A DNA stretch of 64,000 bases. It comes from Bacillota bacterium. GTDB taxonomy: Bacteria > Bacillota > Clostridia > Peptostreptococcales > Anaerovoracaceae. Position 1 is the stretch's first letter, and the number at the start of each line of letters is the position of its first letter. Where the stretch lies: NCBI GenBank assembly GCA_022769485.1, contig JALEJU010000039.1, positions 1-64,000 on the forward strand, in the 5' to 3' direction. This document shows, piece after piece, positions 42,516 to 51,811 of the stretch. A model generated the notes under the pieces. It had not been told where the DNA came from, did no database searches, and saw only the letters and a list, made by a program, of their open reading frames with translations. The position numbers were made by a program, and so were the translations under genes.

Positions 42516-44651
42516 TTATTCTACATCCTCCAGAGTCTGGATCACCGCATTGGTGGTAGAAAGCACCGCCTTATATTTTCCTACCTGACAGACGGCAAAT
42601 TTGCTCAGGTCTCCGGAATCTAAAGTTTCCGGGACTTTCAGCGTCTTGGAATTTACAAAAATTGTATCTTTTAAGTCGCCTTCAAAGGATACCTTGCTGT
42701 AAGGCGTAAAATTTTCGCCGACGACATAGGTGTCTTCCCCGAAACAGAAAATATCTTTGATTTTGATATCCTCAATACCCATCCTTAAATTGGTGGGTTC
42801 AAAGGGATTTTTCTGTCCGTAAATATACTGTTCACCGTAAAGCATATCATAAAGCAGCAGATTTAAATTTTCCAAATAATCACCGTCGTCTTTATGAGTT
42901 TGATGATACCAGGTCAAAGTACCGTTATGAAGCCCGATTCGGCTCAACACCTCTGCAGAAAGTTGGAATGCGGACAGATCCTGATCGATTTTTTTCAATC
43001 CGAAGTTGCTCCAGATTACATATTCTGTTTGGTACAGATTCCCGGTTTTCATGTTTTCTTCCGTTAAATTCAATACCGGAAGATGGTCGCCGTACATGAC
43101 CAATACCACATCCTCTCCGCACTGCTCCAACGCATCGGTCAGATTCCCGATAAATTCATCCATCTCTTCCATCAGATAAACATAATAAAGTGCGGCATAA
43201 TAATCCTCTTTATTTTCCAGACCTCCTACATGAACTCGAATATCTTCTTCTGTCAGAACCGGTTCCGTAGGATACTTCCCATGCCCCTCAACCGATACGG
43301 TGAAAACGAAATCCGGTCCTTCCGTGGATTTCATGGCAGAAAGGATTTCATCCGTTAAAACATCGTCTCTCGCCCAGTTTTTCGGCGTTCGCGTAACATT
43401 ATTCATATACTCCACAGAAGTAAACGTATCAAAGCCTAAATTGGAGAAAACTTCGTTTCGGCCGTAAAATACGCCTCTGTGATTATGGATCGCATGAGTG
43501 CCGTACCCTAATTTTTTCAATGTATATGCGGTGGATTCACATGTTTTTTCTTTTAAAACCGTTTTATACGGATATTCTCCCGGTCCGAAGGAACGCACCC
43601 GCATCCCCGTCAGAACTTCAAATTCCGTATTGGCTGTCCCTGCGCCTACTGCAGGAACGGTTAGATAACCGGTGCTGCAGGTTTCCTTTAATTTCCGGAA
43701 ATTCGGTACCGGATCCCGGTCAAAGGTCATACCTTTAATCAGCGTAGGGTCAATAAAAGACTCCAGCTGTAAAATCAATACATTTGGCTGGGATTTACCG
43801 GAGCTGCTGATGACGTTAGTCACAGCGATGGCATCGTTAGCTTCATCCACCCCTAAGGGAAGCCCCTCGTCAAAGATCGATACTATTCTTTCTTCGGAAT
43901 ATCCCAAGGGCATATGTATCCCTTTATTCAGCCAGGTATTCAGAAAACAGTACGGCACGCCGTAATCCAGATACGCATATCCCAGATTATTAAAATATGT
44001 GGAAATCCATCCTTTTTTCATCGCTGCACCGGTCAGCCCCACGGTTCCTATGCAGGCAATCAAAATCATGCAGACCGCAAATTTTAGGCTGGTTTTCTTC
44101 TCCGTCTTTTTAGCAAACCGAAAAAGCAGCGTATATCCCGCCACCAGTGCGATGACTGCAACGATCACCAGTACAATTTGAAACATGCTCATATAGTTAG
44201 GTAAAATGGATAGCCCGTTTTCCAAAAGTGCCAGATCCGACACGGTAAATGGCGTCATGCGGAATGTCAGAATAATGCCGTTTACCGCGCCTAACGCAAA
44301 CCACACCCCGCCGATAAAGCAATATGCGAAAGTCCGCCGCCGAAAAAGAAGCGCCAAAGTCATGGTCGCAAAAATAATACAGGTGTTCAGGAAGAACGTA
44401 AACGGACTTCCTATCATATAATGCAGGCATTGGATAAACGAGCCCCGCCCCGCAGTTTCAATAAAGAGATTCAGCCCCAGCGCCCAGAGAATACAGGGCG
44501 TAAGGGCAAAATCCAAATGCCCTTTATAAAACCTCCGTACTGCCTGCGCTGCACGTTGAATTCCCCGCGCTTTTTTATGTTTCTTAGTCAAATCGGCCGA
44601 CATCGTTTTTTCTGCCGCCGGCATTTCCGACCGGTTCAAATATTTTCCCAT
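42516..44651 (-). CDS. LTA-synthase-family membrane sulfatase/phosphoglycerol transferase
   Basis: A 711-residue enzyme with a cytosolic basic N-terminus, five membrane segments within about residues 50-215, and an extracellular alkaline-phosphatase-superfamily domain. Motifs: LILQLESFIDP, the Thr nucleophile region VPAVGAGTANTEFEVLTG, HNHRGVFYGRNEV, FVFTVSVEGHGKYP and LVMYGDHLPVLN. These fit lipoteichoic-acid-type glycerophosphate transfer. The protein carries a roughly 90-residue C-terminal beta-rich extension after about 600 that is not part of the catalytic core. It follows rsmA closely. Confidence 0.9.
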   Translation of the reverse strand: MGKYLNRSEMPAAEKTMSADLTKKHKKARGIQRAAQAVRRFYKGHLDFALTPCILWALGLNLFIETAGRGSFIQCLHYMIGSPFTFFLNTCIIFATMTLALLFRRRTFAYCFIGGVWFALGAVNGIILTFRMTPFTVSDLALLENGLSILPNYMSMFQIVLVIVAVIALVAGYTLLFRFAKKTEKKTSLKFAVCMILIACIGTVGLTGAAMKKGWISTYFNNLGYAYLDYGVPYCFLNTWLNKGIHMPLGYSEERIVSIFDEGLPLGVDEANDAIAVTNVISSSGKSQPNVLILQLESFIDPTLIKGMTFDRDPVPNFRKLKETCSTGYLTVPAVGAGTANTEFEVLTGMRVRSFGPGEYPYKTVLKEKTCESTAYTLKKLGYGTHAIHNHRGVFYGRNEVFSNLGFDTFTSVEYMNNVTRTPKNWARDDVLTDEILSAMKSTEGPDFVFTVSVEGHGKYPTEPVLTEEDIRVHVGGLENKEDYYAALYYVYLMEEMDEFIGNLTDALEQCGEDVVLVMYGDHLPVLNLTEENMKTGNLYQTEYVIWSNFGLKKIDQDLSAFQLSAEVLSRIGLHNGTLTWYHQTHKDDGDYLENLNLLLYDMLYGEQYIYGQKNPFEPTNLRMGIEDIKIKDIFCFGEDTYVVGENFTPYSKVSFEGDLKDTIFVNSKTLKVPETLDSGDLSKFAVCQVGKYKAVLSTTNAVIQTLEDVE

Positions 44652-44654
44652 AGT

Positions 44655-45542
44655 TTATTCCTTCTTTGCCGTGCATTGATTCGCAATATCCGCAAATTCC
44701 CGCAGCGATAGCGTCTCCGCTCTTCTCTGAGGTGCAACGCCGACCTGTTCCAGAATTTCCGCAATATCCGCCTTCTCCAGTCCGCAGACGCCGGTCAATG
44801 AATTCAAAAGCGTTTTCCTGCGCTGACCGAACCCGGCTTTGATTACCGCGAAAAAATCTCCCGGGCTGGTTAATTTGACAGGTGCGCTTTTTCTCAAATT
44901 TAAACGAATTACAGCCGAATCTACCTTCGGCCTGGGCATAAACACTTCCTTGGGCACAGAAGCAACCATATCCACAGTACAATAATACTGTACCGCCAGG
45001 GACAGCGCTCCGTATGCTTTAGAACCGGGTTCCGCATTGATCCGCTCCGCTACTTCCTTCTGCAGCATAACCGTAATGCTGTCAAACCCGTCTCCGTGAC
45101 CGTTCTCCTCTAATATTTTCATTAAAATCGGAGTAGTAATATAATACGGCAGATTACCGATAATTTTCACACCGCTAAATGCTCTGCCGCTTTGGGATTT
45201 TGCTTTCGCAATCAAATCCCGCACATCGGTTTTCATAATGTCGGCATTGACAATCGTCACATTTTTATATGCGCTCAGGGTCTCCCGCAAAATCGGAATC
45301 AGATGGCTGTCGATCTCTACAGCGATAACCGCCGCCGCCATCTCCGCCGCCGCCGCTGTTAGAACCCCCATGCCCGGCCCGATTTCAATAACCAGGTCTT
45401 CGGATCCGATTTCGGCTCCCTCTGCGATTTTGTTTACAATATTTTCATCTGTTAAAAAATTCTGCCCCAGACTTTTGGAAAAACGGAAGTCGTGTTTTTC
45501 TTTAAGCTTCCGTATAGTCGCGGGGGAATAAAGTTTCTCCAT
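44655..45542 (-). CDS. rsmA: 16S rRNA (adenine1518/1519-N6) dimethyltransferase
   Basis: Dimethylates two adenines in helix 45 of 16S rRNA. Features: SKSLGQNFLTDENIV, SAM motif IEIGPGMGVLT, NADIMK, catalytic NLPYYITTPI and MLQKEVAERI. 295 residues, family length. ATG at 45542 is preferred over a TTG three codons earlier. It overlaps rnmV by about 40 bases, the usual rnmV-rsmA order. Confidence 0.97.
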   Translation of the reverse strand: MEKLYSPATIRKLKEKHDFRFSKSLGQNFLTDENIVNKIAEGAEIGSEDLVIEIGPGMGVLTAAAAEMAAAVIAVEIDSHLIPILRETLSAYKNVTIVNADIMKTDVRDLIAKAKSQSGRAFSGVKIIGNLPYYITTPILMKILEENGHGDGFDSITVMLQKEVAERINAEPGSKAYGALSLAVQYYCTVDMVASVPKEVFMPRPKVDSAVIRLNLRKSAPVKLTSPGDFFAVIKAGFGQRRKTLLNSLTGVCGLEKADIAEILEQVGVAPQRRAETLSLREFADIANQCTAKKE

Positions 45543-46065
45543 AGTATTCAAATTCCTCTCTGGTAATTCCGTAACGATTCAACCGCTTCAAAAACGCCGC
45601 CGCGTTTCCGTAACCGATTCCCAGAGCTTTTCCCATACGATCCCGGCGCAGGGATGCGTCCGGCTCTCCCGACAATCCGTAGCGAAGCAGATCTTCTTTT
45701 GTAAATACCGGCTCTGCATCGTCCTGATCTCTGCAGGAATGCACCTTCTTCAGCGCCTCCAGGATGCTTTCCGGGGATGCGTTTTCAATTCCGATATCTC
45801 CGTTCTTTTCTGCTTCTCCCCGAGGCAGGAATGCGTGCTTTGCATCGGGAAAACGAGCGCCGACTCTCTGCCGGATCTGTTCTCCCGCATAATCCGGATC
45901 GGTAAATATAATAATCCCCGGACCCTCTGCCGCTTTTCCGATACGTTCCCACGTTGCCTGGCTGATCCCGTACCCGTGTGTTTCGATGGTTTCTGCGTCC
46001 AAAGCCGCGCGTACAGCGCTTCGATCATCTTTTCCTTCTACTATAATAATTTCTTTTATCTTCAT
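45502..46065 (-). CDS. rnmV: Ribonuclease M5
   Basis: Toprim-domain endonuclease that matures 5S rRNA. The 187 residues show IIIVEGKDDRSAVRAAL (Toprim Glu), IIIFTDPDYAGEQIRQ (DxD) and FLPRGEAEKNGDIGIENAS, as in RNase M5. Start is placed at MKIKEI (46065) by family comparison; the ribosome site is weak. Overlaps rsmA. Confidence 0.95.
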   Translation of the reverse strand: MKIKEIIIVEGKDDRSAVRAALDAETIETHGYGISQATWERIGKAAEGPGIIIFTDPDYAGEQIRQRVGARFPDAKHAFLPRGEAEKNGDIGIENASPESILEALKKVHSCRDQDDAEPVFTKEDLLRYGLSGEPDASLRRDRMGKALGIGYGNAAAFLKRLNRYGITREEFEYYGETLFPRDYTEA

Positions 46066-46110
46066 CTTTTTTCCGCTTAACCTCTGCATCCGCAGAAGCC
46101 CGGCAGGCTG

Positions 46111-46605
46111 TTACTCTTTCGTACCTTTTTTTTGCGGATTCCCTGCTTCGTCTGCCTTATTCTCTTCCGCCGCTTTATCCTTATTCATCAAAACATACAG
46201 GGTTTCTCCCGGTTTAATCATATGCAAATCTTCCCTGGCTTTTTGTTCGATATACGCCGGATCTTCTACCGTTTTTAACTCTTCCTGCAGAGCATCACGC
46301 TCCTCTTTCAATTCCTCCAGCTGCTTCTGCGCTTCCTTCTGTTCTGCGCTGAGAGCGCACAGATCATAAACCTTCCAGCCGATAATGCCTGCGAAAAGCA
46401 AAGCAACCGCCGCATAAACAAGAATCCGCCGCAGGCTTTTTTTCTTTTTCCGCTTCTGCGCAGACGCAGCTCCGGAAGCGGCTGCCGCTTCTTTTTTCTG
46501 CTTCCGATCCGACTTCAGCCTTTTTTTTCGTCTTTCTTCCCTTGCTTTATCAATATCAATTACATCGGTACTCTTGTATTTTAAATTTCGCTTTCTTCTG
46601 CCCAT
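46111..46605 (-). CDS. divIC: Septum formation initiator (FtsB/DivIC family)
   Basis: A 164-residue single-pass membrane protein: a basic Lys/Arg-rich cytosolic part to about residue 58, one membrane helix (RILVYAAVALLFAGIIGWKV), a coiled coil (SAEQKEAQKQLEELKEERDA) and the family end motif AREDLHMIKPGETLYVL. Acts in the divisome. Its place after yabQ and yabP is the standard clostridial order. Confidence 0.9.
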   Translation of the reverse strand: MGRRKRNLKYKSTDVIDIDKAREERRKKRLKSDRKQKKEAAAASGAASAQKRKKKKSLRRILVYAAVALLFAGIIGWKVYDLCALSAEQKEAQKQLEELKEERDALQEELKTVEDPAYIEQKAREDLHMIKPGETLYVLMNKDKAAEENKADEAGNPQKKGTKE

Positions 46606-46720
46606 AAGCCCAAACCCCGTCTTCTGCACTTGACAGATATTTTCGACTATCTTAATGTATTATTTTATCATAGAAACAAACAGTTTGCAGTAAAAATCTA
46701 AAAATCCGAATTTTGAAATT

Positions 46721-47014
46721 CTAATGAAATTTGGAAAATACAAGGCCGCTGAATTTTTTCCAGAAAAGAACCCCCAGTCCCGCAGCTGCCGCCGCGTGAA
46801 TACTTAACTCCCCGTAACAACAGTAATATAAATAAGCCGCCGCCAAAAGCCCTGCCAGGCACCAAAAAAGCATATCCTGAACCGCAGATATGCCTTTTCC
46901 CGGTTTATCTATCCTTTGATGAAACAGCAGGCCGCTTCGAAGTCCCGCTATGCTGACTCCGCAGAAAAACATAATCCCCACTTCCAGCAGCTGGCTGCGA
47001 ATCAATTCGCTCAT
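46721..47014 (-). CDS. yabQ: Spore cortex biosynthesis protein YabQ
   Basis: A 97-residue membrane protein with hydrophobic segments at about 10-30, 46-64 and 70-85 (LRSQLLEVGI-type start, GISAVQDMLFWCLAGLLAAA). YabQ sits in the forespore outer membrane and is needed for cortex. It overlaps yabP by four bases. Confidence 0.85.
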   Translation of the reverse strand: MSELIRSQLLEVGIMFFCGVSIAGLRSGLLFHQRIDKPGKGISAVQDMLFWCLAGLLAAAYLYYCCYGELSIHAAAAAGLGVLFWKKFSGLVFSKFH

Positions 47015-47298
47015 TTCAGCATCCTCTTAAGAAATGAACCTTCCGATTTTTCTTTTTTCCCTGTATAAATGGCTGACTGAACCAGCCCGGTAATTACCAC
47101 TTCCCCCTCTTCCAGCTCCAAACGCTGGATATGAAGGTTCGACCCCCGCACTAAAATGCTGTTCCCGGGCACGGAAAGCTGGATTGCTTCCTCCTGAAAG
47201 CTGCCTACATCCAGCACACCGGTCACGGTAATGCGGTTCCGATCTTCTATGTAGATATTCTGCGGACCGTTTTTTCCGTTTTTCTTCCCTTCCTCCAT
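47011..47298 (-). CDS. yabP: Sporulation protein YabP
   Basis: A 95-residue beta-rich protein of the YabP/YqfC family (IEDRNRITVTGVLDVGSFQE, GNSILVRGSNLHIQRLELEE, EVVITGLVQSAIY). Made in the mother cell during sporulation in Bacillus. With yabQ it shows the organism is, or descends from, an endospore former. A strong AAAGGGGGTG ribosome site precedes it. Confidence 0.9.
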   Translation of the reverse strand: MEEGKKNGKNGPQNIYIEDRNRITVTGVLDVGSFQEEAIQLSVPGNSILVRGSNLHIQRLELEEGEVVITGLVQSAIYTGKKEKSEGSFLKRMLK

Positions 47299-47320
47299 AA
47301 AAAAACACCCCCTTTACCGC

Positions 47321-47347
47321 TATATATGCGAAATCCGAGGGTATTAT
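47321..47347 (-). promoter_or_regulatory. Possible sigma-E-type sporulation promoter of yabPQ
   Basis: Minus-strand ATAATA (47347-47342) and CATATATA (47328-47321) are 13 bases apart, close to the sigma-E pattern and correctly placed before yabP. In Bacillus yabP and yabQ are sigma-E dependent. The match is modest. Confidence 0.3.
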
Positions 47348-47376
47348 GATAAAGGTTTCGGACGGCTGCTTTAAGC

Positions 47377-49194
47377 CTACTCAATGTTCTCCACGCCGCG
47401 GGAATACGCCAAAGGAAGCCGAATGGAAACGGTGGTTCCTTGTCCTAAGCGGCTTCGCACATCGATGCTTCCCTTATGTTCTTCTATGATCTGCCGGGAA
47501 ATGGCCAGTCCCAAACCGGTTCCGCCCATTTCTCTGGATCTTGCTTTATCCACCCGGTAAAACCGTTCAAAAATCCGCGGCAGAGATTCCTCCGGAATAC
47601 CGATGCCCTCATCCCGAATGATGACGCAGGCGTCCTTTTCCTGTCTGTAAACATCGATCCAGATTCTCCTGCCCTCCGGGCTGTATTTAATCGCGTTGCT
47701 GATCACATTGATGATAACCTGCTCGATCCGGTCTTTGTCCATATCCACCATAATCCGCTTTTCCGTATCAAAGAGCGGAATGATCTTCTGCTGTTTAACC
47801 TGTGCAAGACGCTCTGTTTTTGTAATGGAAGACTTGACTAAATTCACTAAATTGCCTTCCTTCATGTACCATTTTTCCTGTTTATAATCTAAGCGCGACA
47901 GCTGCAGAAGCTCTTTCACCAGATGATTCATACGATCTGCTTCGCCGTCTACAACCGTCAGAAAATGCTTTGCCGTCTCCTTATCCTCCAGCGCTCCGTC
48001 CAGCAAAGTTTCCGTATAGCTTTTAATCGTAGTTAAGGGTGTTTTTAATTCGTGAGAAACATTAGCTACAAAATCACGCTGCATATCCTCCAGCTGCTGT
48101 TGTTCGGTAATATCCTGAAGCAAAATAATGATCTTACTTTCCGGATCATCTTTTTCTCCGAACTGATCAAAACGAAGTGCGAAAATACGGCCGTTAAGAG
48201 CCAGCAGCTCGTGACCGCCGCCCTCCTTACAGGCCTCCTGAATATGCTGAAATTCCAATTTGGGATCATGCTTTCCCAGCAGTTCGTCACAGTCATACCC
48301 TTCGATATCCGTAACCCGCCCTTTCAGCATCTGCGAAACCGCCGGATTTGCCAGAATGACTCTTCCATATAAATCCACGGCTAAAACGCCGTCCGCCAGG
48401 TTTTTTAAAATCGCTTCCAGTTTATTTTTTTCGCTGGAAATCTCGGATAAAGTAAAATCAAGCCTTTCCCGCAGCAAATTAAACATTTCCGCCAGACGGC
48501 CGATTTCATCGTCCGAATGTACGCTGACCTCCTGGCTGAAATCCCCTCGAGACATTTTTTCCGCCTTTTCGGTCAAATCGTTAATGGGCACGGTAATGCT
48601 TCGGGCAATAAAAAATCCGAGTATGAGCGTAATCAAAAGCGCCAGCATCATCGCACGGCCGAAAATAGATTTCGACTGCTCCTGCATATCATACACGGAA
48701 GAAATATCTGCCCGAATACAGCAGACACCGATTACTTCCCCATTCTTTTCGATAGGGAAAGCCATATTTTTCACCGGAATTCCGGAAGGCAGCACATCGT
48801 CCATCTCTGCCACCTGCCCGGTCAGCCCCTTTACCAGAAGACTCTGCCCCAATACCTCCAGGCCGTTTTTCCCGATATAATTTAAATTGCTGGAAGCGAC
48901 AATCTGAAAGCTGTCATCCACTACGAACATTTCTTCACGGATGCTTTCCGCCCAGGTAGTCAGATCCTGCTGGATCGCTTCCTGATAATCATTTAAATTA
49001 TCGTATTCCTGCAGAAACAGAATATTCTCCTGGACTATTTTGGAGAAATTATTCTTTGTCTGCTCCATCTGATAGGCTTTCAGCTGATCCATGATAAAGA
49101 CGCCGGTAATGGTCATAGCAATAAAAACCAGCAGAAAATAGATTAAGACAATTCTCCACCGAATGCTGTTCCATCTCCTTTTATCACCAAACAT
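47377..49194 (-). CDS. walK: WalK-type sensor histidine kinase
   Basis: A 605-residue kinase: membrane helix at about 13-33, extracytoplasmic sensor domain to about 180, second helix, HAMP (about 205-255, [20 protein letters not shown]), PAS (about 270-375, [15 protein letters not shown]), then HisKA with phospho-His in [15 protein letters not shown] and the ATPase boxes [24 protein letters not shown] and [10 protein letters not shown]. This matches WalK, which controls cell-wall turnover. It is paired with walR 29 bases upstream. Confidence 0.93.
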   Translation of the reverse strand: MFGDKRRWNSIRWRIVLIYFLLVFIAMTITGVFIMDQLKAYQMEQTKNNFSKIVQENILFLQEYDNLNDYQEAIQQDLTTWAESIREEMFVVDDSFQIVASSNLNYIGKNGLEVLGQSLLVKGLTGQVAEMDDVLPSGIPVKNMAFPIEKNGEVIGVCCIRADISSVYDMQEQSKSIFGRAMMLALLITLILGFFIARSITVPINDLTEKAEKMSRGDFSQEVSVHSDDEIGRLAEMFNLLRERLDFTLSEISSEKNKLEAILKNLADGVLAVDLYGRVILANPAVSQMLKGRVTDIEGYDCDELLGKHDPKLEFQHIQEACKEGGGHELLALNGRIFALRFDQFGEKDDPESKIIILLQDITEQQQLEDMQRDFVANVSHELKTPLTTIKSYTETLLDGALEDKETAKHFLTVVDGEADRMNHLVKELLQLSRLDYKQEKWYMKEGNLVNLVKSSITKTERLAQVKQQKIIPLFDTEKRIMVDMDKDRIEQVIINVISNAIKYSPEGRRIWIDVYRQEKDACVIIRDEGIGIPEESLPRIFERFYRVDKARSREMGGTGLGLAISRQIIEEHKGSIDVRSRLGQGTTVSIRLPLAYSRGVENIE

Positions 49195-49223
49195 AGCAAG
49201 CCTGTCCCCCGTGCATCTGCCTG

Positions 49224-49922
49224 TTACGGCCGTTTAAAATAATAGCCGATTCCCCGTTTTGTCATAATATACTGCGGATTGCTGGAATCATCCTCTAATT
49301 TTTCCCGCAAGCGCCGCACGGTAACATCTACCGTCCGGATATCACCGTAATATTCATATCCCCAAACTTCTTCCAACAGCTGCTCCCGGGAAAAAACCCG
49401 GTTTTCCCGTTCCGCCAAATACTTCAAAAGTTCAAATTCCCGAAGAGTCAGCTCCAGAACCTGACCGTTTTTTCGAATCTCGTATCGATTCAAATCAATG
49501 GTCAGATTTCCGAATTCTTTCACGTTGGAGGGCGCACTCTGCATGCTGCTCATCAAATCCACACGCCGGATGTTCGCCTTAATACGCGCAATCAGTTCCC
49601 GCATGCCAAACGGCTTTGTAATATAATCATCCGCACCCAGTTCCAGCCCGAGAACCTTATCCACTTCTTCTTCCTTCGCGGTCAGCATTAAAATAGGAAC
49701 ATTACTGACTTCCCGCACGCGCTTACAGACCTGAAATCCATCCATCAAGGGAAGCATGAGATCCAAAAGAATCAGATCCGGCTTCCCGTTCAAAGCTTTT
49801 TCCAATCCGTCTTTCCCGTCATAAGCGGTCTCCACTTCGAACCCTTCTTTTGTTAAATTAAACTGAATAATATCCGATATGGTTTTTTCATCTTCTATAA
49901 TCAATATTTTCTTGCTTTCCAT
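49224..49922 (-). CDS. walR: WalR-type OmpR-family response regulator
   Basis: A 232-residue regulator: receiver domain with the acid pair DE, phospho-Asp in DLILLDLMLPLMDG and Lys in DDYITKPFGMRELIA, then an OmpR-type winged helix (LTLREFELLKYLAERENRVF, TVDVTVRRLREKLE, TKRGIGYYF). High similarity to WalR/YycF. Controls cell-wall hydrolases; the peptidase gene just upstream is a probable functional partner. Confidence 0.95.
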   Translation of the reverse strand: MESKKILIIEDEKTISDIIQFNLTKEGFEVETAYDGKDGLEKALNGKPDLILLDLMLPLMDGFQVCKRVREVSNVPILMLTAKEEEVDKVLGLELGADDYITKPFGMRELIARIKANIRRVDLMSSMQSAPSNVKEFGNLTIDLNRYEIRKNGQVLELTLREFELLKYLAERENRVFSREQLLEEVWGYEYYGDIRTVDVTVRRLREKLEDDSSNPQYIMTKRGIGYYFKRP

Positions 49923-49941
49923 ATTTCTGCCTCCCGGCTGA

Positions 49942-51729
49942 TTACAAATAGTTCAGCGGATTTCTCGGCTTTCCGTTTACACGGATCTCAAAATGGCAGT
50001 GGGGTCCTGTTGAACGGCCGGTAGACCCTACATTGGCAATATGCTGCCCCTGGTATACTTTATCGCCTGCCTTTACCAGCAATTTGCTGCAATGGGCATA
50101 ATAAGTTTCATAACCGGAACCGTGATTGATGATAACCAAGTTGCCGAAGGAACCTTTTCTGCCTGCAAACGTGACTTTTCCCCCGTCTGCTGCTACGATG
50201 GGAGTTCCCGTAGAAGTTGCCAGGTCGATTCCGTTATGAGTTCGTCCCCAACGGGCACCAAATCCGGAAGAAAGGCGTCCTCTGGTAGGATAAACGTACG
50301 TCCCGCTTCCTACATACAACGGCTTGTCTTTCGTGCCCCGCAATACTATCTGGTTGACCGGTTCCGAAACGATTTTCTCAGAAAGAACCGTTCTCTCCGT
50401 CTCCTGTCCGTTTACTCTGGAAATTTCCGCAGTTATGTTTTTTTGACCGTCAACCCCCTGCAACTTCACGGATGTCTCTCCTTTATACAATGCAGAAGTA
50501 TCTTCATAGCTGATTTCATAAGGTATTGCCTCGGTAATAGCAGCCACTTCCGTGCTGATAACCGTTGTCAGGGGGCAGACCTTATTCAAAACAAGCTCCT
50601 GACCAACCATCAGCTTATTGGGGTCAACACCGGGGTTAGACTCCTTCAGCTGGCTCTGAGTCAAGCTGTTTTTCTGCGCAATTTCGGAAAAGGTCTCTCC
50701 CTGAGCAACCACATAAATATCTTTCTCCACAGCCCCGGTCAAAAGATATTCCATAGCGTCTTCCTTGCTCTGAATATTTCCCAGCCGGGTCTTAATCTCT
50801 TCTACGGCAACATCCTCTTTAAAACCTACCGTTTTGTATTCCACAGTATCCGATTCCACAAGATACTGTCCCTGAATCTCTTTTAAAATCGCTTTTGCTG
50901 TACTTCTTTTGTCTACGATTGCAGTTTGTTTACCGTCTATAACAATTGCATAAGCACTTGCGTTCATATTCTTTAAATAGGTAAACGCATTCAAAATATC
51001 ATCCTGCGAATCCAAGGTTCTTCCGCTTTTCCAAACACGGCGGAAAGAAATATCTTCCTCCGAATCAATGCATACATTTGCACCGTATGCATACGTTAAA
51101 CGCTCACCGGCCAATTCCACAGTTTCGTAAACATCGTTCTGCTCTTTTACAACGCCCAGAACTTTTCCGTCGTACATGTATTCATATGCCGTCATATGCC
51201 CGACCAGCAGCGCAGCCGTCAGAACGGCAGCCGCTCCGCCGCAAAGCCCCGCCGCAAAAGGCTTTTTGTGATTTTCGGCCCAGACAAAAAACGCATTTTC
51301 CTTTTCTCTTCCTGTTTCCAGCAGTTTCTGCAGCGATGCTTCCGCGCAAACACCCTTTGTGTCCAATGCTTCCACGCATCTGGCCGCAGCCGCCTCCGCC
51401 TTTCCCTCTGCCCGAAGGAAACCTGCTTTCCGGGCAGCTCCCCACTTTCTTATCCCTTCCATCTCATCAGGGGTAATTTCCAAAATTGTGCGGTTTAAAA
51501 ACCTGCCCGCCGCTTTAAACGCTTCCAAACATGAATTTCCGGCCTTTGCAGCGAGGGAAACACCCTTCTGCTTCATTGCCAGAATCTTATCCTTCACTTG
51601 ATCCACAAATTCATCCACACGGGTATCCGCATCTTCTTTTTCCTGCAGATCCGATATGGATATTCCGCACTCCGTACAGTCTCTGTTTTCCGGTTGGTTT
51701 ATGGTTTCAAGTTCTTCTCTATTTGTCAT
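49942..51729 (-). CDS. M23-family peptidoglycan hydrolase with LysM and G5-like domains
   Basis: A 595-residue protein: cytosolic N-terminal part with helices, one membrane segment near residue 170-190 (PFAAGLCGGAAAVLTAALLV), a LysM domain (YVVAQGETFSEIAQKNSLTQ to VGQELVLNKV), a G5-like segment (EVAAITEAIPYEISYEDTSA), and a C-terminal LytM/M23 zinc peptidase with GFGARWGRTHNGIDL, GNLVIINHGSGYETYYAH and GPHCHFEIRVNG. Such proteins cut cross-links in peptidoglycan. ATG at 51729 follows GGAGG. It lies at the head of the walRK operon, a likely WalR target. Confidence 0.92.
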   Translation of the reverse strand: MTNREELETINQPENRDCTECGISISDLQEKEDADTRVDEFVDQVKDKILAMKQKGVSLAAKAGNSCLEAFKAAGRFLNRTILEITPDEMEGIRKWGAARKAGFLRAEGKAEAAAARCVEALDTKGVCAEASLQKLLETGREKENAFFVWAENHKKPFAAGLCGGAAAVLTAALLVGHMTAYEYMYDGKVLGVVKEQNDVYETVELAGERLTYAYGANVCIDSEEDISFRRVWKSGRTLDSQDDILNAFTYLKNMNASAYAIVIDGKQTAIVDKRSTAKAILKEIQGQYLVESDTVEYKTVGFKEDVAVEEIKTRLGNIQSKEDAMEYLLTGAVEKDIYVVAQGETFSEIAQKNSLTQSQLKESNPGVDPNKLMVGQELVLNKVCPLTTVISTEVAAITEAIPYEISYEDTSALYKGETSVKLQGVDGQKNITAEISRVNGQETERTVLSEKIVSEPVNQIVLRGTKDKPLYVGSGTYVYPTRGRLSSGFGARWGRTHNGIDLATSTGTPIVAADGGKVTFAGRKGSFGNLVIINHGSGYETYYAHCSKLLVKAGDKVYQGQHIANVGSTGRSTGPHCHFEIRVNGKPRNPLNYL

Positions 51730-51782
51730 AAGTACCTCCATTCGTTTTGCGACTGGTGTTCTTCTTATGTGCTTATCTTACT

Positions 51783-51811
51783 ATTATACCTTTTTCAAGC
51801 CTTTTTTTCAA
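51783..51811 (-). promoter_or_regulatory. Promoter of the M23-walR-walK operon
   Basis: -35 TTGAAA (51811-51806), 17-base spacer, -10 TATAAT (51788-51783) on the minus strand. The -35 box lies in the 3' end of the preceding DnaD-like gene. Confidence 0.65.
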
